Below, in pieces: positions 26,201 through 35,288 of a DNA stretch of 64,000 nucleotides. A program made the translations under genes and the position numbers. Numbering within the stretch: the stretch's first letter is position 1; the number at the start of each line of letters is the position of its first letter. Source of the DNA: Rhodococcus rhodochrous (GTDB lineage: Bacteria > Actinomycetota > Actinomycetes > Mycobacteriales > Mycobacteriaceae); the NCBI RefSeq assembly GCF_014854695.1, contig NZ_CP027557.1:5372891-5436890 (forward strand), read 5' to 3'. The notes under the pieces were generated by a model. The model searched no databases. It was given only the letters and a program-made list of their open reading frames with translations, and was not told where the DNA came from.

Positions 26201-26827
26201 ATGGCGCGCCCGCGCACGCCGCTGCTCAGCCGTGAACTCATCCGCGACGTCACGCTGCGACTCGTCGACGAGCACGGCCTCGACGCCGTCTCGATGCGTC
26301 GGATCGCCGCCGAACTGGGTGTTCGCGCCCCGTCGCTGTACAGTCACTACGCCACCAAGGAGGAACTCCTCGACGACATCGCCGACGCCATCGGCGAATC
26401 GGTCGACGTCAGCGGGTTCGCCGAGGACGACTGGCAGGAAGCACTCCGACGTTGGGCCCGCACCTACCGGGACGCGCTCGCCGCGCACCCGAACATGGTG
26501 CCCTTCCTCGCCGCGAGCCCGGGTACCCGGCCCGTCTCCCTCCAGGCGTCCGACGCCATCCACGGCGGCCTCACCCGCGCCGGCTGGCCGCCCCGCTTCG
26601 CGACGATGATCGGTGCCTCGATCAAGTACATCGTCATCGGCTCCGCGATCACCTCGTTCGCGGGCGGATTCGACGATCACATCGACACCTACAACGAGCG
26701 GTATCCGCATCTGTCGCAGGCGCATCGGCTCCGTGAGTACGCGGCCGAGATCGACGCCGAGAGCTTCGACCTCGTTCTCGAGTCCTTCCTGCGGGAACTC
26801 GGGCGACGATACGAGATGTTGCCTTAA
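26201..26827 (+). CDS. TetR-family regulator
   Basis: 208 residues. Helix-turn-helix VSMRRIAAELGVRAPSLYSH, then YATKEELLDDIADAI; the C-terminal part resembles the TetR_C domain of tetracycline-repressor type. Start supported by GGAAGGAGGACG just upstream. Divergent from the acyl-CoA dehydrogenase pair, which it probably represses. Confidence 0.88.
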   Translation: MARPRTPLLSRELIRDVTLRLVDEHGLDAVSMRRIAAELGVRAPSLYSHYATKEELLDDIADAIGESVDVSGFAEDDWQEALRRWARTYRDALAAHPNMVPFLAASPGTRPVSLQASDAIHGGLTRAGWPPRFATMIGASIKYIVIGSAITSFAGGFDDHIDTYNERYPHLSQAHRLREYAAEIDAESFDLVLESFLRELGRRYEMLP

Positions 26828-26837
26828 CGTGGATCCC

Positions 26838-27632
26838 ATGACGCGCCCCCTTCGCATCGGACTCCAACTACAGCCCCAGCAGCAACCCGATTACGGGGTC
26901 ATCCGCGACACCGTGCTCCGCGCCGAGGATGCCGGCGCCGACATCGTGTTCAACTGGGACCACTTCTACCCCCTCTACGGCGATCCCGACGGCGCGCACT
27001 TCGAATGCTGGACGATGCTCGGCGCATGGGCCGAACAGACCGAACAGGTGGAGATCGGCGCACTCGTCACCGGCGGCGGGTACCGAAACCCCGATCTGCT
27101 CGCCGACATGGCCCGCACCGTCGACCACATCAGCGGCGGCCGGCTCATCCTCGGCATCGGCGCGGGCTGGTTCGAGCGGGACTACGACGAGTACGGTTAC
27201 GAATTCGGCACCAAGGGCTCCCGGCTCGCCCTGCTTGCCGAGTACATGCCTCGCATCGTCAACCGACTGGGCAAGCTGAACCCGCAGCCCACCCGGCACA
27301 TTCCCATCCTCATCGGTGGCGGCGGCCCGAAGAAGACACTGCCGATGGTCGCGAAGTACGCCGACATCTGGCACAGCTTCGGTGAGCTGGAGACCCACGC
27401 CGAGAAGTCCGGGATCCTCGCGCAGCGCTGCGCCGAAACCGGTCGTCGCCCCGAGGACATCGAACGCTCCACCTCGTGGCCCGGTGCCGAGGCCGCACCG
27501 TCCTATGTCGATCTCGGTATCACGCAGTTCACTGTGGGTGTCGGTGGTCCCGACTACGACCTCACCGAACTGCGTGAAGCGATCGCATGGCGCGACGAGA
27601 ACTCCGCACCGCCGCTGACAGGGCTCAGCTGA
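26838..27632 (+). CDS. LLM-class F420-dependent oxidoreductase
   Basis: 264 residues, luciferase-like TIM barrel. RIGLQLQPQQQPDYGVIRD start, NWDHFYPLYGDPDGAHFE, and GGRLILGIGAGWFERDYDEY typical of F420 users. ATG chosen because TAACGT lies 7 bases before it (leaderless), overlapping the tetR stop codon. Substrate unknown. Confidence 0.87.
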   Translation: MTRPLRIGLQLQPQQQPDYGVIRDTVLRAEDAGADIVFNWDHFYPLYGDPDGAHFECWTMLGAWAEQTEQVEIGALVTGGGYRNPDLLADMARTVDHISGGRLILGIGAGWFERDYDEYGYEFGTKGSRLALLAEYMPRIVNRLGKLNPQPTRHIPILIGGGGPKKTLPMVAKYADIWHSFGELETHAEKSGILAQRCAETGRRPEDIERSTSWPGAEAAPSYVDLGITQFTVGVGGPDYDLTELREAIAWRDENSAPPLTGLS

Positions 27633-27657
27633 TCATCGTCAGTATCATCGGTGGTGC

Positions 27658-28890
27658 ATGTCGAACGCACCATGGTTACCGCCCTGCACCGCCGACGACT
27701 GGGACGACGGTCGTCGGCGGCGACGTCTCCGCGACACCCGCACCGGTCATCACTGGGTGCGGTTCGGCCGGTTCCGACGAGTCCTCGCGCGCACGGCCGT
27801 CGCGGCGCTCCCGCTCGTCGCCCTGTTCACCCAGTACTGGGCGTGGGACGTCGCGCCGGTCCGTGAGCGACTCGCTCTCACGCAGCCGCAACTACATCCG
27901 ATCCACGACGCGGCGGCGCGGGAGGACCGCGACACGGCGGTCGTCGACCTCGTGGGCCTGGGCAATCTCGACGCGACCGAGACCGCCACGGCACTGCCCG
28001 CACTGAGCGAACTCGGGCAGGTGTGGGCGGTCGAGTACGACAACAGCGGTCTCGACACCGCCGTCGTCAGCCGGCTGATCCACGAACGTGCGGCATGGTC
28101 CGGGATCGAGAACATCGTGCTCACCGGGCACAGTATGGGTGGGATCATCGCTCTCGAGGTCGCCCAGCACCTGTATCAGGACACCCCACTCGAGGTCACC
28201 GGCGTCATTCTGGACTGCACTCCGCTGGACCTGCACGCCGTCCGGGCCGACGCGCGTGACGCCGGCGAGGACCTGTTGCGTTGGATCGGCTGGCTGCCCG
28301 GCGCGCGGGAGAGCCGCAGCATGCGCATGCTCGTCGAGGTCGTCGCCCGCATGGACCGTTTCGTGCTCCCTTCGGACCGGTGGTACCGCCGTATCGACAC
28401 CGAAGAGTTGCGCGACGTCGCGGTCGAGGTGCTCAACGACAAGATCTTCTCCACCGACGCCGCGAGCAACGGGCTGATCGAGTCGCAGTTCCGGGCGATC
28501 GTCGCCTCCGGTGCGATCGACAACCTGCGGGCGCTCGCCGACGAACGCGACGACAAGATCCGTCCCGCCATAGCGTTCCTCCGGCCACGGAATGCCATGG
28601 CCGACAACGTCGTCGACGTCGAGTACAGCCACCGCATCCTGATCGACCAGTCCGGCGGTGTCGACGGCACGCTGCTGGTGTCGAAACTCGATCGCACCGG
28701 ACACGCCAATCCCATCCAGGCCCCTGCGGAATACAACACGGCGATCACGAACCGGGTGGTGCCCTTCGTCGACGGCAGGCCCGGCCGGGTCGAGGACGAC
28801 GAGGAGGCGCCACCGGACGACGAGTTCTTCGATGACGACCGTCCCGAGGTCCGGCCGATCGTGGATCTCGACCGCATCGCTCCGGGCTGA
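27658..28890 (+). CDS. Membrane-anchored alpha/beta hydrolase
   Basis: 410 residues. Basic N-terminus, one hydrophobic helix (about 46-64, TAVAALPLVALFTQYWAW) that may anchor it, then a hydrolase domain with nucleophile elbow GHSMGG; the probable His is in TGHANPIQAP. The C-terminus is acidic and Pro-rich. Starts 25 bases after the oxidoreductase. Probably a lipase/esterase; substrate not predictable. Confidence 0.78.
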   Translation: MSNAPWLPPCTADDWDDGRRRRRLRDTRTGHHWVRFGRFRRVLARTAVAALPLVALFTQYWAWDVAPVRERLALTQPQLHPIHDAAAREDRDTAVVDLVGLGNLDATETATALPALSELGQVWAVEYDNSGLDTAVVSRLIHERAAWSGIENIVLTGHSMGGIIALEVAQHLYQDTPLEVTGVILDCTPLDLHAVRADARDAGEDLLRWIGWLPGARESRSMRMLVEVVARMDRFVLPSDRWYRRIDTEELRDVAVEVLNDKIFSTDAASNGLIESQFRAIVASGAIDNLRALADERDDKIRPAIAFLRPRNAMADNVVDVEYSHRILIDQSGGVDGTLLVSKLDRTGHANPIQAPAEYNTAITNRVVPFVDGRPGRVEDDEEAPPDDEFFDDDRPEVRPIVDLDRIAPG

Positions 28891-28931
28891 CCTCGGCCCG
28901 TTCTGTGACCGCCGTCTCACGGCCGCCGAAT

Positions 28932-28949
28932 GCTCATCGGGTGTTCACC
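28932..28949 (+). promoter_or_regulatory. Possible PHO-type box upstream of phoX
   Basis: GCTCATC and GTTCACC start 11 bases apart, the spacing of actinobacterial PhoP/RegX3 direct repeats, some 70-90 bases before phoX. The first unit has two mismatches and a third is poor. Confidence 0.4.
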
Positions 28950-29019
28950 TTCTCGTTCCGTCCGACTCGCCTGACGCTCCTACGGTTCCGGCGTCGAACC
29001 GATTTCCGAGGAGAACGTT

Positions 29020-31098
29020 GTGGCCCGTAGAGTCCTGCCCTTGTTCGTCACGCACGACGGCATATCGTCGCGCTCGAACATCACGTGCAAGTACAAGTGC
29101 GGGGATGCCTGTTCGCACGCCGTCCCGAACACCTCCCGCGGTGAATATTTCGGCGACATCGTGCGCGCGGCCGTCTCGCGTCGCGGGGTCCTGCGGGGCG
29201 GTGCCATGGCCGTGCTCGCCGTCGGCGCCGGTGGCGTTCTGACGGCCTGTGCGGACGATTCCGCCGCGGCCGCCGGTAGTGACGCGGGGGCGGCAGGCGA
29301 TCTCGGGCCGGTGCCCGACGGCACGAACTTCACAGCGGTCGCGCCGAACACCGATGACGCGGTGACGGTTCCGGAAGGATACGAGAACGACGTCGTCATC
29401 CGGTGGGGCGATCCGGTGCTGCCCGATGCACCGGCCTTCGACATCGGCAACCAGACGGCGACCGCGCAGGAGAAGCAGTTCGGGTTCAACAACGACTTCG
29501 CCGGTCTGCTCCCGGTGGACGGCCGACCCGACACCTACCTGCTCGTCGTCAATCACGAATACACCACCGAGCCCTTCATGTTCGCCGACTACGACGCGGA
29601 CGACCCCACCGAGGAACAGGTACGCATCGGCATCGCCGGTCACGGACTGTCGGTCGTCCAGGTGAAGGGCGAGACCGGGACCGGCCGCCTGACACCGGAA
29701 TTCGGCGAGTACAACCGTCGTATCACCGGAACCACCGAGTTCCTCCTCACCGGTCCGGCCGCGGGCAGCGACCTGCTGAAGACCACCGCCGACCCGACGG
29801 GCACGCGGGTCGCGGGGACGTTCAACAACTGCGCCGGCGGGCTCACGCCGTGGGGCACCGTGCTGTCGGGCGAGGAGAACTTCAACCAGTACTTCGCCAA
29901 CGCCGAGAGTGTGACCGACCCGGTCGTCGCCGAACGTCTCGCCCGGTACGGACTCGAGGGCGCGGAAACCGAACGGAAGTGGGAACGATTCGACCGGCGC
30001 TTCGACATCGCCGCGGAACCCAACGAGGTCAACCGGTTCGGGTGGATCGTCGAGATCGATCCGTGGGACCCGAATTCGGTGCCCGTCAAGCACACCGCAC
30101 TGGGACGGTTCAAGCACGAGGCGGCCACCGTCCACATCACCGACGACGGCACTGTCGTGTCGTACAGTGGTGACGACGAACGCTTCGACTACATGTACAA
30201 GTTCGTCTCGTCGCGGAAGATGCAACCCGGGAACTCGCGAGCGGCGGTGCGGCACAACATGACCCTGCTCGACGCCGGCACGCTCTATGTCGCGAAGCTC
30301 AGTGGCGACCATCCGGACGAGATCGACGGATCCGGAACGCTTCCCGAGTCCGGCGAGTTCCGCGGCAGCGGCGAGTGGATCCCGCTGCTGCGCGCGAACG
30401 AGGACGGCAGCGCCGAGTCGCTGGTCGACGGCATGAGCGCCGAGGAGGTCGCGGTGTTCACCCGCCTCGCGGGCGACCGGGTGGGGGCGACGAAGATGGA
30501 TCGCCCCGAGGACTTCGAACCGAATCCGGTCACCGGCAAGGTCTACATCGCACTCACCAACAACACCAAGCGCGGCGTCGACGGCGCCGCCCCGGCCGAC
30601 GAGGCGAATCCACGCGAGAACAACAAGAACGGTCAGGTCCTCGAGATCGACGACGACCACGCGGGTACGTCCTTCACGTGGACGCTGCTGCTCGTGTGCG
30701 GGGACCCGAACGAGGCCGACACCTACTTCGGCGGCTTCGACAAGTCGCAGGTCAGTCCGATCTCGTGCCCCGACAACCTGGCCTTCGATTCGTACGGCAA
30801 CCTGTGGATCTCCACCGACGGCAATGCACTCGGCTCCAACGACGGATTGTTCAGCGTCGTCCTCGACGGACCGCGCCGCGGTGAGACGAAGCAGTTCCTC
30901 ACCGTGCCGATCGGCGCCGAGACGTGCGGGCCGATCGTGCAGGACGGCCGGGTCGTGGTGTGCGTGCAGCATCCCGGGGAGACGGACGACGCGTCGTGGG
31001 CATCGCCGGCCTCGCACTGGCCCGACGGCGGCGACTCCCAGCCGCGTCCCGCCGTGGTCGCGGCGTGGAAGTCCGACGGCGGACGTATCGGGGTCTGA
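29020..31098 (+). CDS. phoX: PhoX-family phosphatase (DUF839), Tat-exported
   Basis: 692 residues. A conserved Cys-rich head (TCKYKCGDACSH) precedes a twin-arginine signal SRRGVLRGGAMAVLAVGAGG (about 53-72) ending near a lipobox-like LTAC. The beta-propeller domain has NHEYTTEPFMF, GEENFNQYF, and SCPDNLAFDSYGNLWISTDG, which carry calcium and iron ligands in PhoX. Releases phosphate from organic esters outside the membrane. GTG start with AGGAGA upstream. Confidence 0.92.
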   Translation: MARRVLPLFVTHDGISSRSNITCKYKCGDACSHAVPNTSRGEYFGDIVRAAVSRRGVLRGGAMAVLAVGAGGVLTACADDSAAAAGSDAGAAGDLGPVPDGTNFTAVAPNTDDAVTVPEGYENDVVIRWGDPVLPDAPAFDIGNQTATAQEKQFGFNNDFAGLLPVDGRPDTYLLVVNHEYTTEPFMFADYDADDPTEEQVRIGIAGHGLSVVQVKGETGTGRLTPEFGEYNRRITGTTEFLLTGPAAGSDLLKTTADPTGTRVAGTFNNCAGGLTPWGTVLSGEENFNQYFANAESVTDPVVAERLARYGLEGAETERKWERFDRRFDIAAEPNEVNRFGWIVEIDPWDPNSVPVKHTALGRFKHEAATVHITDDGTVVSYSGDDERFDYMYKFVSSRKMQPGNSRAAVRHNMTLLDAGTLYVAKLSGDHPDEIDGSGTLPESGEFRGSGEWIPLLRANEDGSAESLVDGMSAEEVAVFTRLAGDRVGATKMDRPEDFEPNPVTGKVYIALTNNTKRGVDGAAPADEANPRENNKNGQVLEIDDDHAGTSFTWTLLLVCGDPNEADTYFGGFDKSQVSPISCPDNLAFDSYGNLWISTDGNALGSNDGLFSVVLDGPRRGETKQFLTVPIGAETCGPIVQDGRVVVCVQHPGETDDASWASPASHWPDGGDSQPRPAVVAAWKSDGGRIGV

Positions 31099-31107
31099 CA
31101 CCTCGGG

Positions 31108-31153
31108 CGTGGTTCCGGTGGCGCTCGCTACGGCGCTCGCTACCGGAACCACG
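31108..31153. terminator. Bidirectional terminator phoX / glucosylglycerate hydrolase
   Basis: Perfect 12-base arms (CGTGGTTCCGGT at 31108-31119; ACCGGAACCACG at 31142-31153) that can extend by four pairs including one G-U; the loop holds a short direct repeat. Lies between convergent stops. Confidence 0.85.
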
Positions 31154-31159
31154 CACAGG

Positions 31160-32497
31160 TCATCCGAGCCAGTCCAATACCGCTGCGGCGGTCCACGACT
31201 GCTGCATGCTGCCGAGCGGGTCGCCGGTGAACGGCTCGTAGTACTCGGCGAAGGTGCCGTCGCTCGCCTGCCTGAGTCCTTCCGCACGAAGCACGTTCGC
31301 GCGTTCGGCCCAGCCGCGACGGGCGAACGCCCACGAGAACAGCCACGTCATCACGGGCCACACCGGTCCGCGCCAGTACTCGCGGGGACGGAAGTCGCCC
31401 GAGACGGGAGACGTCGACGGCGGTACCGCATAGCGAAGATCCGGATGCCCGCAGAACTTCGGCCCTTCGAAGGTGCGCAGCAGCGCCCGCTCGGCCTGCC
31501 GGTCGAGGCCACCGCACAGCAGCGGAGCGAACATCGCGAGAGTGTCGGTGGCGACCCACTTCCCGCTGCGCAGGTCGAAATCCTTCGCCGCGCCCGTCCG
31601 CGGATCGGTCGTGGCGATCACGCCCTTCCGGAACCGTTCGGCCCACGAATACAGCTCGCGCACATCCGCGTTGGGACGGGAATGCTCCTCACCGATGGTC
31701 GCGAGCACCTCGCACGACAGCGAGAACACCGCGCTGACGAAGACGTCCTCGACCGCGAAGCTCATGGCCTTCGCGAGCACGCCGTCCTCGTAGCGCGCCG
31801 TCTTCATCTCCTCGAGCAACCACAGATAACGCGCGTATTCGCGGTCGGTGGGTCGCTGGGTGGCGTCGGCGACGTGCTCGAGATCCTCGCGATGGAAGGG
31901 CGGCACCGGACCGGCGATGACGTTGGCGTACGCCGTATCCCAGCGCGGGGAGTTGTCCATGCCCGACTCCCACCCGTGGTACAGCGCGATGCGGCCGTTG
32001 CCGTCGAGATCGCGCGCGTGCGCGAGCCAGCGGTGCCAGCGCACCAGATCCGCCCACCGGCGATCCAGGAACTCCTCGGCGACAGCACGTGTCGAGCGGC
32101 CGTGCCGTCGCGAATGCTCGAGGATGCGCTGCACGGCGATGGCGTGCACGGGAGGCTGGGTGATGCCCGAGGTCTGCACCTGCGCCGGTGCGTGCGCGGC
32201 CAGCTCGGAGACCGCCCAGCGCGCCGGGCCGGGGAAGTAGCCGTCGACACCGTTGGCGAAGACGATGTGCGGGATCATCCCGTTCTTCCACTGCGCCGAG
32301 AGCAGGGTGTCGAGTTCGACCACCGCCCGTTCGACACTGAGCGGCGCGAGCCCCACGGCGACGAACGCCGCATCCCAACTCCACATGTGTGGATAAAGCT
32401 TGGGAGCGGCACTCGTCATGGTGCCCAGGTCGTTCCCACGCAACAGGTACGCCGCGCGTGCGGCGAGCTGTGTGGACGTGAATCCTCGGTCCGGCAT
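31160..32497 (-). CDS. ggh: Glucosylglycerate hydrolase (GH63)
   Basis: 445 residues from the ATG at 32497, matching the roughly 446-residue mycobacterial enzyme. Alpha-toroid GH63 features: MWSWDAAFVAVGLA, YHGWESGMDNSPRWD (general acid Asp), YWRGPVWPVMTWLF and FAEYYEPFTG (catalytic Glu). Splits glucosylglycerate, a compatible solute accumulated in nitrogen shortage, to glucose and glycerate. No signal peptide, so cytoplasmic. Confidence 0.88.
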   Translation of the reverse strand: MPDRGFTSTQLAARAAYLLRGNDLGTMTSAAPKLYPHMWSWDAAFVAVGLAPLSVERAVVELDTLLSAQWKNGMIPHIVFANGVDGYFPGPARWAVSELAAHAPAQVQTSGITQPPVHAIAVQRILEHSRRHGRSTRAVAEEFLDRRWADLVRWHRWLAHARDLDGNGRIALYHGWESGMDNSPRWDTAYANVIAGPVPPFHREDLEHVADATQRPTDREYARYLWLLEEMKTARYEDGVLAKAMSFAVEDVFVSAVFSLSCEVLATIGEEHSRPNADVRELYSWAERFRKGVIATTDPRTGAAKDFDLRSGKWVATDTLAMFAPLLCGGLDRQAERALLRTFEGPKFCGHPDLRYAVPPSTSPVSGDFRPREYWRGPVWPVMTWLFSWAFARRGWAERANVLRAEGLRQASDGTFAEYYEPFTGDPLGSMQQSWTAAAVLDWLG

Positions 32498-32550
32498 GGC
32501 CCCATTCTCTGTGCTGCGGACGGATCCGCACGACGAGGGCCGCAGCTGTA

Positions 32551-32581
32551 ACAGCGCCGACACATTTCGTGCCGGCGCTGT
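32551..32581 (-). terminator. Terminator after ssuD
   Basis: ACAGCGCCG and CGGCGCTGT, a 9-base-pair perfect stem with a 13-base loop, 21 bases past the ssuD stop and upstream of the hydrolase gene on the same strand. Confidence 0.65.
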
Positions 32582-32601
32582 GTCGAGCTGACGGATGGTG
32601 G

Positions 32602-33771
32602 TCAGTGAGCCGAGGGCAGGAAGGCCGTCGAACCCGACAGGTCGCCCGCTCGACGGGAGGCCGGTGCGAGCAGGCCACGACGCTCGAGGATCGGGCGCAC
32701 GCCCTCACCGAAGCGGTAGGCCTCCTCGAGATGCGGGTAGCCCGACAGCACGAAGTGGTCGAGACCGATCTCGGCGTACTCGGCGATACGGTCTGCGACC
32801 TCCTCGTGGGAACCCACGAGCGCGGTGCCCGCGCCACCACGGACCAGACCGACACCCGCCCACAGGTTGGGGGCGACCTCGAGGCTGCGGGCGTCCTTGC
32901 TCGCGGCGTAGGCGCTGCCGCCACCGTGCAACTCGACCATCCGTCGCTGACCTTCGGAACCGGAACGGGCCAGACTCTGCTGGGCCTTCTCGATCGTCGC
33001 GGGGTCGAGCGCGGAGAGCAGGCGACCGGCCTCGGCCCAGGCCTCCTCGGAGGTGTCCCGGCTGATGACGTGCAGGCGGATGCCGTAGTCCAGAGTGCGG
33101 CCCTGGATGTCGGCGAGGCCGCGGATCCACGCGATCTTGTCGGCGACGGCGGCCGGCGGCTCACCCCACGTGAGGTAGGTGTCGCAGAACTGCGACGCGA
33201 CGGTGCCCGCGGCGGGAGAGGACCCGCCGAAGAAGAGCGGCGGCACCGGATCGGGGATGCGCTGGAGTTGGGCGTTCCGAACCTGGATGTATTCGCCCTC
33301 GAAGTCGACCGGGCCGTCGCCCGCCCACAGGCGCTTGATCACGTCGAGGTATTCGCCGCAGCGCGCGTAGCGCTGATTCTTGTCGAGGAAGTCGCCGAAG
33401 GTGCGCTGTTCGTGGTCCTCTCCGCCGGTGACGACGTTGAGGAGCAGGCGTCCCTGCGACTGCCACTGGAAGGTCGCGGCCATCTGCGCGGCCAGCGTGG
33501 GGCTGATGAGCCCGGGGCGCAGTGCGACGAGGAACTTGAGGGTCTCGGTGGTGTCGATGAGCATCGCCGTCGTCAGCCACGCGTCCTCGCACCACGCGCC
33601 GGTGGGGGTGAGGACCGATTCGAAGCCGCTCGACTCCGCAGCAGCGGCGATCTGGTTCAGGTAGCGCAGCGTCGCCGGACGATCGCCCGACATCGAACTG
33701 CCGTGGCCTCCTGCCATGAGGTTTCGCGAGTCGCCGTAAGTAGGCAGGAACCAGTGCATATGCAGAGACAA
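32602..33771 (-). CDS. ssuD: Alkanesulfonate monooxygenase (SsuD-like)
   Basis: 389 residues. HWFLPTYGDSRNLMAGGH at the N-terminus and LLNVVTGGEDHEQRTFGDFL are SsuD signatures. Uses FMNH2 and oxygen to release sulfite from alkanesulfonates. TTG start at 33771 (MSLHMHWF) fits the family and has GAGGAC upstream; ATG at 33759 is the alternative. No ssuABC importer or SsuE reductase lies nearby. Confidence 0.88.
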   Translation of the reverse strand: MSLHMHWFLPTYGDSRNLMAGGHGSSMSGDRPATLRYLNQIAAAAESSGFESVLTPTGAWCEDAWLTTAMLIDTTETLKFLVALRPGLISPTLAAQMAATFQWQSQGRLLLNVVTGGEDHEQRTFGDFLDKNQRYARCGEYLDVIKRLWAGDGPVDFEGEYIQVRNAQLQRIPDPVPPLFFGGSSPAAGTVASQFCDTYLTWGEPPAAVADKIAWIRGLADIQGRTLDYGIRLHVISRDTSEEAWAEAGRLLSALDPATIEKAQQSLARSGSEGQRRMVELHGGGSAYAASKDARSLEVAPNLWAGVGLVRGGAGTALVGSHEEVADRIAEYAEIGLDHFVLSGYPHLEEAYRFGEGVRPILERRGLLAPASRRAGDLSGSTAFLPSAH

Positions 33772-33937
33772 GACGAAGTCCTCGAGTCGACGACAGGCAA
33801 GCGTGATGTCCAGGAGAACAGCCCCGGAGGGTGCCCGGCAACATTTGCGATCAGCATGATCGGAACCCGTGCGTGAAGGCGGCGGGCGTGGTTAGCGTCG
33901 CCGGGTTGCACGCTGTCCACCACCGGGAATCGAGTCC

Positions 33938-35254
33938 ATGACCACGCTGTCACAGCCCAGTTCCGCACCCGAGTCCGATCTCGATCGCCGCAAGAGACTA
34001 CGCACCGTGGTCGCGGCGAGTCTGCTCGGTACGACGGTCGAGTGGTACGACTTCTTCCTGTACGCGACGGCCGCGAGCCTGGTGTTCAACCAGCTGTTCT
34101 TCCCCGACCAGAGTTCGTTCGTCGGCACGATGCTGGCCTTCGCGACCTTCGCCGTGGGTTTCGTGGTCCGCCCCATCGGCGGTGTCGTCTTCGGCCACAT
34201 CGGTGACCGGATCGGACGCAAGAAGACCCTCGCGCTGACGATGTTCATCATGGGCGCCGCCACCGCGCTGATGGGCATCCTGCCCACGTATGCGCAGGTG
34301 GGCGTGGTCGCGCCGATCCTGCTGCTCCTGCTGCGCATCCTGCAGGGCTTCGCTCTCGGTGGTGAATGGGCCGGGGCCGTCCTGCTCGCCGTCGAGCACA
34401 GCCCGGAGAAGAAGCGCGGCTTGTTCGGCAGCATCCCGCAGGTGGGCCTCGCGCTCGGTCTCGCGTTGGGCACCGCGGTCTTCGCGGCCCTGCAGGTGAT
34501 CTTCGACGAGCAGCAGTTCCTGTCGTACGGCTGGCGGATCGCATTCCTGCTCAGCCTGGTCCTCGTCGCCGTCGGTTTCGTCGTGCGTCTGAAGGTCGAC
34601 GAGACCCCTGCCTTCCGCGAGGTGCAGGAACTCGCGAAGAAGTCGTCGGCTCCGCTCGTGGACGTCTTCCGGCCCGGCGTGCGTCGCAGCACCGTCCTCG
34701 GTCTGCTGTCGCGGTGGGGTGAGGGCGCGGCGTTCAACACGTGGGGTGTCTTCGCCATCACCTACGCCACCAACGACCTCGACTTCGCCAAGGTGCCGGT
34801 GCTCCTCGTCGTCACCCTCGCCGCGCTGGTCATGGCCGCGCTGCTCCCGGTGTCGGGCATGCTGGTCGACCGGTTCGGCGCGAAGCAGATCTACACCGTC
34901 GGCATCGCCGCCTACGGCATCGCGGTGTTCCCGACCTTCGCGCTGTTCGGCACGAACAACCTGTTCTGGTTCGCCGCCGCGATGATCCTCGTGTTCGGCA
35001 TCGTCCACGCCCTGTTCTACGGCGCGCAGGGAACGTTGTACGCGAGCCTGTACCCGGCGGAGATCCGCTACACGGGCCTGTCGGTCGTCTACCAGTTCTC
35101 CGGCATCTACGCGTCGGGCATCACCCCGATGATCCTCACCGCGCTCATCGCCGTGGCCGGCGGTCCCTGGCTCGCCTGCGGTTATCTCGTCCTCACCTCC
35201 GTGATCAGCGTCGTGGCCACCTCGATGATGCGCAAGGAGGACCTCCGCCTCTGA
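33938..35254 (+). CDS. MFS transporter, metabolite:H+ symporter (MHS) subfamily
   Basis: 438 residues, 12 helices. TTVEWYDFFLYATAASLVF, GGVVFGHIGDRIGRKKTL and GEWAGAVLLAVEH are MHS motifs. Takes up organic acids or osmolytes with protons. Divergent from ssuD with 166 bases between; a role in sulfonate uptake is conceivable but not shown. Confidence 0.92.
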   Translation: MTTLSQPSSAPESDLDRRKRLRTVVAASLLGTTVEWYDFFLYATAASLVFNQLFFPDQSSFVGTMLAFATFAVGFVVRPIGGVVFGHIGDRIGRKKTLALTMFIMGAATALMGILPTYAQVGVVAPILLLLLRILQGFALGGEWAGAVLLAVEHSPEKKRGLFGSIPQVGLALGLALGTAVFAALQVIFDEQQFLSYGWRIAFLLSLVLVAVGFVVRLKVDETPAFREVQELAKKSSAPLVDVFRPGVRRSTVLGLLSRWGEGAAFNTWGVFAITYATNDLDFAKVPVLLVVTLAALVMAALLPVSGMLVDRFGAKQIYTVGIAAYGIAVFPTFALFGTNNLFWFAAAMILVFGIVHALFYGAQGTLYASLYPAEIRYTGLSVVYQFSGIYASGITPMILTALIAVAGGPWLACGYLVLTSVISVVATSMMRKEDLRL

Positions 35255-35288
35255 TCGGACACCAGGTGGCCGGTACTAGGCTCGTCGT

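Noticed and set aside
28945-31287. 780-codon open frame on the minus strand opposite phoX
   Set aside because: Shadow frame with no recognisable domain; phoX on the plus strand has clear family motifs.
33772-33937. Search for a SAM riboswitch or Cys-rich attenuator upstream of ssuD
   Set aside because: No convincing riboswitch core or short leader peptide with its own ribosome site was found.
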